Below are positions 56,173 through 64,000 of a DNA stretch of 64,000 bases, one piece after another. Where the stretch lies: positions 248,001 through 312,000 of the forward strand of contig NZ_JARRAE010000003.1 in NCBI RefSeq assembly GCF_030376605.1, read 5' to 3'. Below the pieces are notes generated by a model. It did not search any database and was not told where the DNA came from. It was given only the letters and a program-made list of their open reading frames with translations. The DNA comes from Pseudochrobactrum sp. sp1633. Its GTDB lineage: Bacteria > Pseudomonadota > Alphaproteobacteria > Rhizobiales > Rhizobiaceae. The stretch's first letter is position 1; each line of letters opens with the position of its first letter. Position numbers and translations under genes: made by a program.

Positions 56173-58079
56173 TTGTTGTCAGAGGTGGTTTCTGCCCACC
56201 ATGTAGGGAATTGATAGCCGTAAAGCGAGGTTTTCTCCGGATATTTTATCCGCGACCATCGTGCAACCTGCTGTTTAGGCAAATAATAGAGTGGCAGATA
56301 GTAACTGCCGGAAATCAGCAGCCGGTCAAAGGCACGTACTGCATCGGTGAATGCAGCCCTGTCTTTGGCGGCGAGCATAGCCTCAATCATCGCATCAAGG
56401 GCAGCATCCTGTGCACCCGGATAGTTGAAGCTGCCCAATGCATCGCGCGAGCCGGAGCCCCAGCGCATCCATTGCTCATTGCCGGGTGAGAGGGAGGCCG
56501 TTAGCGCGCCGATGATGATATCATAATCGAAATTCTGCAAACGCTGCTGATATTGCGCATCATCAGCACTGCGGATTTCTGCGAGAATGCCGAGACGCGC
56601 CAGATTGCGCTTATAGGCAAGGGCGAGCTTCTCCTCATCGACCGAGCGGGTCATGATCTCGAAGCTTAAAGATGAGCCTTCCGGCGTGGTTGCTATGCCG
56701 TTTTTGAATGTAAAGCCTGCCTGTTTTAGCAAGCTATAGGCTTTCTTGGCAGGTTTGCGATCATGCCCGCTGCCGTTGGTTGTGGCTGGCTTCCATGTGC
56801 CGCTCATAACTTCCGGTAGTAATTTATCCGTATAGGCTGCCAGCAACTGCTTCTCACCATCACTGGCAGAACGCCCGACCGATGATAGTTCCGAACCCTG
56901 CCAGAAACTGGCCATACGGTCATATTGGCCGGAGAACAGCGAGCGGTTTGCCCATTCAAAATCAAAGAGCTCAGAGAGTGCGCGACGCACTTTAACATCG
57001 GCAAATTTCTCACGCCGCGTATTGAAAACAAAGCCGAGCATATTGGCAGGTGTGCCTTTGACAAACGTGTCTTTAATGACCTTGCCCTGCGTCACTGCCG
57101 GAAAATTATAAGCCTTGCTCCAATGATTAGGTGAGCCGTCGAGATAAACATCGACGATGCCCTTTTTGAAAGCTTCAAAATAGGAGGTTTCATTGCGGAA
57201 ATATTCGATTGCAATCGTGTCAAAGTTGCTGAAACCACGGCGGCTTGGCAGGTCTTTTGCCCAATAATCCGCATTGCGCTGATAGGTGATGCGCTCTCCC
57301 GGTTTGACGCTTTTCACAGTATAGGGGCCGCTGGCGACAGGAGGTTTGAGAGAAGCCTTGCCGAATGTTTCAGGATCGACCGCATGTTTTGGCAATACCG
57401 GCATTGTCGTTGCCAGCAGGAGAGGGAACTCTCTGTCCGCCTTCTCATTAAAGGTGAAACGGATGCCGCGCTCGCCGGTTTTCTCGATTTTGGCAATCCG
57501 GTTCATACGGGCATTGTATGGCGGACGGCCTTTTTCCGTCAGAATTTCATAGGTGAAAATCACATCTTCCGGTGTCACCGGCTTACCGTCAGACCATTTT
57601 GCCTGTTCGTTCAGTGTGAATTCGATGAAGCTGCGTGCATCATCCGTTTCAACACTCTCTGCCAGCAGGCCGTAAAGTGTGAAAGGCTCATCGGCTGAAC
57701 GCTGCATTAGCGTTTCAAACATCAGATTGCCGAAATCCGCATCATTGAACATGCCGCGTGCCGTGGTGCGCATGCTCTGCAACACAAAAGGATTGAGGCT
57801 ATCGAATGTGCCGACCACACCATAGGTAATGCTGCCGCCTTTAGGCGCATCCGGATTGGCATAAGGAAAATGTCTGAAGTCCGCTTTCAGAGCAATATCG
57901 CCATGCATAGAGAGCGCATAGGAAGGCGAGGCGCTCAGATCAGGCGCGGTGGTTTGCGCCTGTGCAGGGAAGGTAGAAAATTGCACACCGGATGTTGCTG
58001 CCAAGACAGATGTTCCCAGCATGGCAAGCAGATGACGCCTGTTGATTTTTTGCGGGAAAGGCAGAAACTGCTTGGTCAT
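56169..58079 (-). CDS. Extracellular solute-binding protein, family 5 (YejA-like)
   Basis: Periplasmic binding protein of an ABC peptide importer. 636 residues with an N-terminal NRRHLLAMLGTSVLAATSG that looks like a Tat or Sec signal. Family 5 features: GGSITYGVVGTFDSLNPFVL, the WSDGKPVTPEDVIFTYEIL stretch, and RRALSELFDFEWANRSLF. Long YejA/oligopeptide type, as in microcin C uptake. The permease and ATPase genes are not here. It is followed in overlap by the DsbA-like gene. Confidence 0.88.
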   Translation of the reverse strand: MTKQFLPFPQKINRRHLLAMLGTSVLAATSGVQFSTFPAQAQTTAPDLSASPSYALSMHGDIALKADFRHFPYANPDAPKGGSITYGVVGTFDSLNPFVLQSMRTTARGMFNDADFGNLMFETLMQRSADEPFTLYGLLAESVETDDARSFIEFTLNEQAKWSDGKPVTPEDVIFTYEILTEKGRPPYNARMNRIAKIEKTGERGIRFTFNEKADREFPLLLATTMPVLPKHAVDPETFGKASLKPPVASGPYTVKSVKPGERITYQRNADYWAKDLPSRRGFSNFDTIAIEYFRNETSYFEAFKKGIVDVYLDGSPNHWSKAYNFPAVTQGKVIKDTFVKGTPANMLGFVFNTRREKFADVKVRRALSELFDFEWANRSLFSGQYDRMASFWQGSELSSVGRSASDGEKQLLAAYTDKLLPEVMSGTWKPATTNGSGHDRKPAKKAYSLLKQAGFTFKNGIATTPEGSSLSFEIMTRSVDEEKLALAYKRNLARLGILAEIRSADDAQYQQRLQNFDYDIIIGALTASLSPGNEQWMRWGSGSRDALGSFNYPGAQDAALDAMIEAMLAAKDRAAFTDAVRAFDRLLISGSYYLPLYYLPKQQVARWSRIKYPEKTSLYGYQFPTWWAETTSDNK

Positions 58080-58698
58080 TGGTCAATCACTATCCGGTAA
58101 ATTTATTGAATATGCTAATCCTGTGCGGATTGAGCTTTGCGTCTTTATTCGTGTTTTCAGAATTACACAGCAAAGGTTGTATTTCTGATTCGTATCTGAT
58201 GCTATCTATAAACCGGTTTTTTAGCCGGAATATGCAGGAAGCAGCAGAATTAAATTTTCTGTAATTCCCTCACCGGATTTGCTTTTCTGGCAGGCCGGGC
58301 AGGAATTACGTTGTTTTTATAGCGCAATTTACCGTTAAAAAACTATGGTTAATAAAACGGCACTGGATAAAGCCTTGCAGGCAGTGTAACACCGCAAATA
58401 ACACAGGGTCACGCTGTTGCCGTATTTTATCCGCAGTCATGGTTGCGAAAAATCGGTTCACTGGCTGATCCGTTCCGGGGAAATGTTATCCTGATATGCA
58501 AGGCAACAGTTCTTCAAAAGAATACGGGCTGTTTCTTTATCCGAAGCAGCTGTCTCCTAAAGCAATTTTAAAGGGCGGAAACCGGTTTTCTGCTTGAAAT
58601 TGCGCAAGAAACAAATTGATAGAGCGATTTTTTCCGTTTTGGGAAAATAAAAAGCGCTCTGGAATTCAGATCAGAGTGTTGAAAGGAACCTGTTGATC
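58080..58698. other. Intergenic region before the ialB-type gene
   Basis: About 620 bases. The first 480 hold no convincing gene; one 61-codon frame at 58079 lacks any support. The dispersed repeat copy 2 occupies 58561-58660, then the ribosome site AAAGGAA. Confidence 0.5.
58561..58660. repeat. Rhizobiales-type dispersed palindromic repeat, copy 2
   Basis: Same two-hairpin plan and 100-base length as copy 1: GCAATTT (58562-58568) with AAATTGC (58597-58603), inner GCGGAAA/TTTTCTGC, then AGAGCG...CGCTCT with GGAAAA inner arm (58621-58660). Shared core CCGGTTTTC and CAAATTGATAGAGC. It lies just before the ialB-type gene, so it may affect its leader. Confidence 0.8.
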
Positions 58699-59316
58699 AT
58701 GACCAGCACGAAGACATTCGCTGCCGCATCCGCAATTGCCGGCGCCGTTGCCCTGCTTGCAACCGCGACCCTTCCGGCCACAGCTCAACAGCTGCCGCCG
58801 CAGGGATGGTTCAAGGTCTGCTCGAAGCAGGAAGATAATGATATTTGCAATACACAGAATATTGTGACTGCAGATTCCGGTCAGTTGCTGACCGCGATCA
58901 ACCTGATCGAAATCAAAGGCAAGATTAATCGTAAGATTTTTCAGGTTTCTGTTCCGACCGGTCGTTTGATCCCTGCCGGTATCGGCATGCAGATTGATGC
59001 CAATAAAACAACCAAGGTTGAATACGGCATTTGCTTCCCGGATCGTTGTATCGCTGAAGCACCATTGACTGACGAAATGGTCAATGCGCTGAAAAAAGGC
59101 GGCAAACTGACTCTGACTTCAGTGAACTTCCAGAACAAGCCAAATCCGATCACCGTTCAGCTTTCCGGTTTCTCCGATGCACTGAGCGGCAAAGGCTTGC
59201 AGCAGAACGAACTGGAACAGCGTCAGAAAGAACTGCAGGACGCAGTTCAGAAGCGCCAGAAAGAATTTGAAGCCAAGATGAAAGCAGAGCAGGAAAAGGC
59301 AAAAGCCGGTAACTGA
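58699..59316 (+). CDS. Invasion-associated locus B (IalB) family protein
   Basis: 205 residues with a signal peptide (TKTFAAASAIAGAVALLATA, cut near TAQ). The IalB domain follows: WFKVCSKQEDNDICNTQN and later YGICFPDRCIAEAPL give two Cys pairs. IalB in Bartonella is tied to red-cell invasion; in soil bacteria the family function is unknown. The last 40 residues form a strong charged coiled coil (ELEQRQKELQDAVQKRQKE), longer than in most members. ATG 58699 is chosen over an in-frame TTG at 58693 by spacing. Confidence 0.85.
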   Translation: MTSTKTFAAASAIAGAVALLATATLPATAQQLPPQGWFKVCSKQEDNDICNTQNIVTADSGQLLTAINLIEIKGKINRKIFQVSVPTGRLIPAGIGMQIDANKTTKVEYGICFPDRCIAEAPLTDEMVNALKKGGKLTLTSVNFQNKPNPITVQLSGFSDALSGKGLQQNELEQRQKELQDAVQKRQKEFEAKMKAEQEKAKAGN

Positions 59317-59340
59317 TCTGTTTCACAGCTAAAAATCTTT

Positions 59341-59369
59341 AAAGGGCGCCTCTGGCGCCCTTTTTTATT
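59341..59369 (+). terminator. Terminator after the ialB-type gene
   Basis: Ten-bp stem AAAGGGCGCC / GGCGCCCTTT with a TCT loop and T run. Confidence 0.92.
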
Positions 59370-59389
59370 GGGAAAAAGGGGAGAATAAA

Positions 59390-59890
59390 ATGAAAAGACC
59401 GGAGCTCACGACGCAGCGCTTGAAACTGCGGATATATGAGCCGCAGGATGCTGCGGAAATGTACAGCCACATTACCCCGACGCTCACCCGTTTCATGGCG
59501 TGGGAGCCACCAACTTCTTTTGAGGAATTTCTGGAAAATAAGGTTTTATGGGAAGAGCGCTTCCTGAAGGGCACGGATTATCATTTCGTGGCCAGAGATC
59601 AGCAAAGCGGGCGCTATATCGGTATTATCGGTGTGCATCGGGCTACAACGGCCACACCGGAATTCGGCGTGTGGATGTGCGAGGATGTGCACGGGCAGGG
59701 CTTTGGTAAAGAAGCGGTCACTGCTGTGTTCGATTGGGCGAAGAGTGCCTTGCGCGCGGATTATTTCGTCTATCCTGTGGCGGAACAGAATTTGGCAAGC
59801 CGCAAGATTGCCGAAACTCTGGGTGGCCAGCTTGTATCCTCTGAGCAGAAGCCGAAATATATGGCTGTGACCTATCACATTCCGGCATAA
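59390..59890 (+). CDS. GNAT family N-acetyltransferase (RimJ/RimL-like)
   Basis: 166 residues. The N-terminal TTQRLKLRIYEPQDAAEMY, the acetyl-CoA loop GQGFGKEAVTAVFDWAK, and the NLASRKIAETLGG helix are typical of the RimJ/RimL ribosomal-protein or amino-acid acetyltransferases. Substrate unknown. Start ATG follows GGGGAGAAT. Confidence 0.88.
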   Translation: MKRPELTTQRLKLRIYEPQDAAEMYSHITPTLTRFMAWEPPTSFEEFLENKVLWEERFLKGTDYHFVARDQQSGRYIGIIGVHRATTATPEFGVWMCEDVHGQGFGKEAVTAVFDWAKSALRADYFVYPVAEQNLASRKIAETLGGQLVSSEQKPKYMAVTYHIPA

Positions 59891-60004
59891 ACTACTTGAT
59901 ATAAATAATGGCCGGATATGTCCGGTCATTGTCCTGATGCTGGCTTTTCCATTATGTTTTAGTGCGGTAATTTCTGTTATATCACATCTCAGGAGTTACC
60001 TAAA

Positions 60005-60559
60005 ATGTCCGCTACTGATACTGCTCTGATCGTTATTGATGTTCAGGAATCTTTTCGCAAGCGCGCCGTCTGGCAGGATAATATTGCCCGTCCTTTTATA
60101 CTGAACGTGCAGGCACTGATTGATGGTGCTACAAAGCGCACTATTCCTGTCGTGCAGATTTTGCACACGGATAATGATGATGTGTTCCGGCTGGAGAGCG
60201 GTTTTGTCCGCACATTGGAAGGTCTGGAGATCGAGCCAACCGTGCAGTTTTACAAGCAGCGGCATTCTGCATTGGTGGAAAGCGGGCTGAATGTCTGGCT
60301 GACGGAGCGCGGTATCCGCAAGTTGATTATCTGCGGTATCAGAACTGAACAGTGCTGCGAGACGACAACACGCCATGCTTCCGATCTGGGCTATCAGGTT
60401 GATTATGTAACAGAAGCCACGCTGACTTTTCCGATGACACATGCCTCAGGGCAGGTCTTCTCCGTTGAGGATATTAAAATGCGCACGGAGCTGGTTCTCG
60501 CAGGGCGTTTTGCTCGTATTGCTACGGTTGAAGAAGCGCTTCAGGCTGTCACACTATAA
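60005..60559 (+). CDS. Isochorismatase-family cysteine hydrolase
   Basis: 184 residues. The triad can be seen: Asp in ALIVIDVQESF (about 12), Lys in FYKQRHSAL (about 88), and Cys in CGIRTEQCCETTTRHA (about 119). The family hydrolyses amides such as nicotinamide, or isochorismate; substrate not clear. It starts 13 bases before the GlxA-type regulator and is likely its target partner, as in many Rhizobiales. Confidence 0.9.
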   Translation: MSATDTALIVIDVQESFRKRAVWQDNIARPFILNVQALIDGATKRTIPVVQILHTDNDDVFRLESGFVRTLEGLEIEPTVQFYKQRHSALVESGLNVWLTERGIRKLIICGIRTEQCCETTTRHASDLGYQVDYVTEATLTFPMTHASGQVFSVEDIKMRTELVLAGRFARIATVEEALQAVTL

Positions 60560-60571
60560 GGAAACAGGATT

Positions 60572-61573
60572 GTGAATAAGCCAAGCGGTACGACGACCCC
60601 AAAGATTATACCTGTCTATGTTGTTGTACCGCCGCATATCTTGCTGCTGGACGTGGCGGGGCCGGTGGAAGTGCTGCGCCGTGCCAATGCCGAGCAACAG
60701 GACATTCTGTTCGATTATCATTTTGTCTCAACACAAGTGGAGCAGGTGAGTTCAATCGGGCTGGCCGTTGCAGGGCTTGCACCATTGCCCGCACATCTGC
60801 CGGATGATGCCTATATTCTTATATGCGGCACTATCACAGCACCGGCAGAAGCAACCGATCCAGAGCCGGAATACCGGCAATTGGCTACATGGCTGAAGAC
60901 GGGTTTCCGGTCTTCAATGCATCTGGTAACGATCTGCTCCGGTGCCCTGATCGCTGCGCGTGCCGGTTTGTTCGATGGTTATGCCTGCACGACGCATGCA
61001 CTGTCCGTCGATGAGTTGCGCGCTATTGCTCCGGCGGCGCGTGTGCTGGATAACCGGCTTTATGTGGAAGACGGCACACGTTATTCGAGTGCAGGTATTT
61101 CCACCGGAACTGACCTTATGCTGCATCTGGTGGCAAAGCTGACGTCACCGGTCGTGGCACTGAACATCGCCCGCTACATGGTTGTCTATATGCGGCGTAC
61201 CGGTGGTGAGCCGCAATTTTCGCCGTGGCTCAGCGGGCGCAATCATATTCATCCGGCAATTCATCGTATTCAGGATGCGATTATTGCCGATCCGGCGCGC
61301 AACTGGTCACTGCAAGAGCTGGCTGATACCGGTTTTATGAGCGTGCGAAATTTGTCCCGTCTTTTTCAGGAGCATACGGGGCTGACGGTGACGGAGTATG
61401 TCAATCTGATCCGTGTGACACTGGCAAAAGATATTCTGACCAATTCGCCATTGGGTATGGAGAATATCGCCGAGAAAACCGGCTTCACCTCCGCCCGTCA
61501 TCTGCGCCGTGTCTGGGCGAAATATAATGCAGTGCCGCCAAGCCATTATCGCCGGATTACTGAGCAGGCGTAA
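60572..61573 (+). CDS. GlxA-family transcriptional regulator (DJ-1/PfpI plus AraC)
   Basis: 333 residues. The N-terminal DJ-1/PfpI-like part (HILLLDVAGPVEVLRRAN, LVTICSGALIAARAGLFDG) senses a ligand, and the C-terminal AraC double helix-turn-helix (WSLQELADTGFMSVRNLSRLF and ENIAEKTGFTSARHLRRVW) binds DNA. GTG start at 60572. It is 12 bases after the isochorismatase gene and likely controls it and itself. Its last 17 bases overlap the converging MFS gene. Confidence 0.92.
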   Translation: MNKPSGTTTPKIIPVYVVVPPHILLLDVAGPVEVLRRANAEQQDILFDYHFVSTQVEQVSSIGLAVAGLAPLPAHLPDDAYILICGTITAPAEATDPEPEYRQLATWLKTGFRSSMHLVTICSGALIAARAGLFDGYACTTHALSVDELRAIAPAARVLDNRLYVEDGTRYSSAGISTGTDLMLHLVAKLTSPVVALNIARYMVVYMRRTGGEPQFSPWLSGRNHIHPAIHRIQDAIIADPARNWSLQELADTGFMSVRNLSRLFQEHTGLTVTEYVNLIRVTLAKDILTNSPLGMENIAEKTGFTSARHLRRVWAKYNAVPPSHYRRITEQA

Positions 61574-62759
61574 GATCGCGCTGCGCTACGCCACAAACAA
61601 CAGCCAGCAGCAGTAACGCAGCCGAAGCCCATAAACCGCTGGAAAGATTATGCGTAAGGTCGTTTATCAGGCCGATCAGCACAGGGCCGAAAATCTGCCC
61701 GATGGAGAACATCACCGTCATCATGCCGATTGCCGCCGCCCAGCCTTGCGGCGGCAGGTTGCGGCGCACATAAACGGTTGTGGAGGCCACAACAGCGAAA
61801 AAAGCGCAACCGAAGCTGGCTGCAGAAATCATCAACACTGCAAAACCGGATGAGAAAATCGGCAAAAGCGACGCAGTCATAGTAATCAGTGACAGAAGGG
61901 CGAAGGCGCGGCCGTGGAGCAGTTTTTTCTGAATGCCTGCGCAGAGCCAAGGGGATGAAATAGCTCCAAACCCGATCACAAGCCAGAATCCGGATTGCAG
62001 CATGGCACTGCCACCGGAATTTTGCACCCATGCAATCATGAAGGTCATATAGGCAATATAACCGGCGCCGACGAATAAATAGCCGGCCAATATCCAGCCC
62101 ATTTGTTTGTAACCGACCCGATAATGTCCATTTTTCTGATCCGGCTTATAGAGTGTAACAGTTTGTCCGCGAGCGCCGAATAACAGCAAAGCAAGAGGCG
62201 CTGCAAGCAGAGCCAGTGCTGCCCATGCATATGGCCATGAGCCTGCGCCGAGCCGGTCAATCAAAAACGGGAGAACAAGACCGGATATAAAGATACCAAT
62301 GCCGGGCCCTGAATAAAAAATACCGAGAATAACAGAACTGCGCTCGGGATGGCGTTGTGCCAGTCCTGTTGCCAGTAAGCCGCCAGCAACAAAGGCTAAT
62401 CCTGCGCTGAGACCTGCAAGAAAGCGGGCAAAATTCAGCAAGAATACATCGCGGAACACGGCACATAAGGCCAGTGATATAACGACAATCCAGATATTGA
62501 CGACCATCATTCTATAGGCGCTGACAACACGAAGCAGCCGTGATGCCAGAAGGGCGCCGAGAAGGTAGCCAATACCATTACTGGTATTCATCCAGCCTGC
62601 ATCAGCATAAGACCAGTGCAAATCCGCCCGCATATCCGGCAGTACAAGCGCATAGGCAAAACGCGCAAAACCAAGACCCAGCGCCGGAACCATTGCCAAA
62701 GCCAGCACAACGGCCAGAGCATTTTCATGTTTTTGAGCTTGGTTTGCAGAGGGCATCAT
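61557..62759 (-). CDS. MFS transporter, YbfB/YjiJ family
   Basis: About 400 residues with 12 hydrophobic segments. Typical features: GLGFARFAYALVLPDMRADL in the first helix, NIGYLLGALLASRLL-type second helix, and GLSAGLAFVAGGLLA. YbfB/YjiJ members are putative drug or metabolite exporters; substrate unknown. The frame is open to 62990, but ATG 62759 has CCGGA at six bases and gives a normal N-terminus. Its end overlaps the end of the GlxA-type gene by 17 bases. Confidence 0.87.
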   Translation of the reverse strand: MMPSANQAQKHENALAVVLALAMVPALGLGFARFAYALVLPDMRADLHWSYADAGWMNTSNGIGYLLGALLASRLLRVVSAYRMMVVNIWIVVISLALCAVFRDVFLLNFARFLAGLSAGLAFVAGGLLATGLAQRHPERSSVILGIFYSGPGIGIFISGLVLPFLIDRLGAGSWPYAWAALALLAAPLALLLFGARGQTVTLYKPDQKNGHYRVGYKQMGWILAGYLFVGAGYIAYMTFMIAWVQNSGGSAMLQSGFWLVIGFGAISSPWLCAGIQKKLLHGRAFALLSLITMTASLLPIFSSGFAVLMISAASFGCAFFAVVASTTVYVRRNLPPQGWAAAIGMMTVMFSIGQIFGPVLIGLINDLTHNLSSGLWASAALLLLAVVCGVAQRDLTPAQ

Positions 62760-62869
62760 ATTCATTCCGGTATAAGTGTATTGAACTACCCATAGCGGAT
62801 TTCTGCGCGCACTTGTGATGAATAATCCGCATAACGAAATGTAATAAGTCAAAGTCTGCATAGATAAAT

Positions 62870-62904
62870 AAAAACCCCGCCTGAAAACTTCAGGCGGGGT
62901 TTTT
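62870..62904 (-). terminator. Terminator after icd
   Basis: Perfect 16-bp stem AAAAACCCCGCCTGAA / TTCAGGCGGGGTTTTT with a four-base loop and T/A tracts on both sides, so it can work in either direction; it ends icd on the minus strand. Confidence 0.92.
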
Positions 62905-62923
62905 CTGTAAGTTCCGGTGCTGA

Positions 62924-64000
62924 TTAAGCAGCCATAGCTTTCTGCAGGTTTTCGTCGATCTTGTCGAGGAAGCCTGTTGTCGACAGCCAAGGCTGATCCG
63001 GACCGATCAGCAGAGCCAGATCTTTGGTCATGTAGCCGGACTCAACAGTGTCCACGCAGACCTTTTCCAGAGTGTCAGCAAAGCGCTTCAGTTCAGCATT
63101 GTCATCGAGCTTGGCGCGGTGCGCCAGACCACGGGTCCATGCGAAGATCGAAGCGATCGAGTTGGTTGAGGTTTCCTCACCCTTCTGATGCTGGCGATAG
63201 TGACGGGTTACAGTACCGTGAGCAGCTTCTGCTTCAACGGTCTTGCCATCCGGTGTCATCAGAACCGAGGTCATCAGGCCGAGCGAGCCGAAGCCCTGTG
63301 CCACGATGTCGGACTGCACGTCGCCGTCATAGTTCTTACAAGCCCAGACATAACCGCCGGACCATTTCAGAGCCGAGGCAACCATGTCGTCGATCAAGCG
63401 GTGTTCGTACCAGATCTTGGCTTCTTTGAACTTCTCAGCGAATTCAGCCTGATACACTTCTTCAAAGATATCTTTGAAGCGACCGTCATAGGCTTTGAGA
63501 ATGGTGTTCTTGGTCGACAGATAAACCGGATAGCCGCGCTGCAGGCCGTAGTTCAGCGATGCGCGTGCGAATTCACGGATTGATTCGTCGATATTGTACA
63601 TGGCCATAGCAACGCCTGAAGACGGTGCATCATAGACTTCATGTTCAATGGTTTCGCCGTCTTCACCAACAAATTTGATCGACAGCTTGCCTTTGCCCGG
63701 GAATTTGAAATCGGTCGCGCGGTACTGGTCACCGAAAGCATGACGGCCAACGATGATCGGCTGAGTCCAGCCTGGCACCAGACGTGGTACGTTTTTGCAG
63801 ATGATTGGTTCGCGGAAAATTACGCCGCCGAGAATGTTGCGGATGGTGCCGTTTGGCGATTTCCACATTTTCTTGAGCTTGAATTCTTCAACGCGGGCTT
63901 CATCAGGAGTGATGGTGGCGCATTTAACACCAACGCCGTGTTCCTTGATGGCATTCGCTGCATCAATGGTAACCTGATCATTGGTTTCATCGCGGTGTTC
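62924..64000 (-). CDS. icd: Isocitrate dehydrogenase, NADP-dependent (5' end cut by window)
   Basis: Oxidises isocitrate to 2-oxoglutarate in the TCA cycle with NADP+. 358 residues are visible; the N-terminus lies outside the window. Sequence from [20 protein letters not shown] onward, with [56 protein letters not shown] (metal Asp) and [11 protein letters not shown], all marks of the dimeric, eukaryote-like IDH type rather than E. coli Icd. Its terminator is strong. Confidence 0.97.
   Translation of the reverse strand, partial: EHRDETNDQVTIDAANAIKEHGVGVKCATITPDEARVEEFKLKKMWKSPNGTIRNILGGVIFREPIICKNVPRLVPGWTQPIIVGRHAFGDQYRATDFKFPGKGKLSIKFVGEDGETIEHEVYDAPSSGVAMAMYNIDESIREFARASLNYGLQRGYPVYLSTKNTILKAYDGRFKDIFEEVYQAEFAEKFKEAKIWYEHRLIDDMVASALKWSGGYVWACKNYDGDVQSDIVAQGFGSLGLMTSVLMTPDGKTVEAEAAHGTVTRHYRQHQKGEETSTNSIASIFAWTRGLAHRAKLDDNAELKRFADTLEKVCVDTVESGYMTKDLALLIGPDQPWLSTTGFLDKIDENLQKAMAA

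Noticed and set aside
58079-58264. 61-codon frame next to the YejA-like gene
   Set aside because: Hydrophobic but without a ribosome site; AT-rich intergenic DNA gives such frames by chance.
62836-62850. GAAATGTAATAA before the MFS gene, like half of the Zur-like box
   Set aside because: The second half-site is absent, and it lies about 75 bases from the chosen start.

Overview
The window is a stretch of alphaproteobacterial chromosome, almost certainly from the order Hyphomicrobiales (Rhizobiales), family Brucellaceae. The evidence is the gene content and order: eno-ftsB-pdhABC-lpdA-lipA-coq10, cinA/ispDF (fused), dusB-ntrBC-ntrYX-trkA-hfq-hflX, clpP-clpX-lon, and recG/sdhE-mfd. There is also an IalB-type invasion protein and Rhizobiales-style dispersed palindromes. 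By eye the base composition is near 50% G+C, below that of Brucella or Ochrobactrum. A Pseudochrobactrum-like genus would fit, but this is an inference, not a measurement.

Layout. 1-3.5 kb: class I fumarase (cut by the window edge) diverging from an L,D-transpeptidase. 3.7-13.8 kb: enolase, FtsB, the whole pyruvate dehydrogenase complex with a GDSL hydrolase between E2 and E3, then lipoyl synthase and Coq10, so an enzyme complex and the maker of its cofactor lie together. 13.8-15.5 kb: PncC/CinA and the bifunctional isoprenoid enzyme IspDF on the minus strand. 15.7-27.8 kb: the nitrogen and redox regulatory block dusB-ntrB-ntrC-ntrY-ntrX, then trkA, a glycosyltransferase, hfq and hflX. 28-33.8 kb: the proteolysis block clpP, clpX, lon. 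33.9-41 kb: an accessory region with a secreted protein, an orphan zinc chaperone (AztD-like) behind a Zur-like operator, a dioxygenase-esterase fusion, and an autotransporter broken by an in-frame stop. 41.1-41.6 kb: two tandem tRNA-Lys genes, each with its own promoter. 42-46.3 kb: ccdA, then glmU-glmS. 46.3-53 kb: a small P-loop kinase, recG, and sdhE-mfd. 53-64 kb: a mixed region of hydrolase, lipoprotein, methyltransferase, DsbA-like thioredoxin, YejA-like binding protein, IalB, GNAT, isochorismatase-GlxA pair, MFS transporter, and icd (cut by the window edge).

Most of the window is core metabolism and regulation. No CRISPR array, prophage, transposase or integrase was seen. The points most worth a second look are: ispDF has no ATG/GTG/TTG start in its frame; two 16-bp palindromes lie 21 bp apart just upstream of ntrY; lipA and ccdA share a leader element; the autotransporter carries a nonsense codon; an orphan terminator-like hairpin lies upstream of the dioxygenase-esterase fusion; and tRNA-Lys is duplicated together with its promoter core. 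All functional calls rest on reading motifs and gene context; no database search was run.
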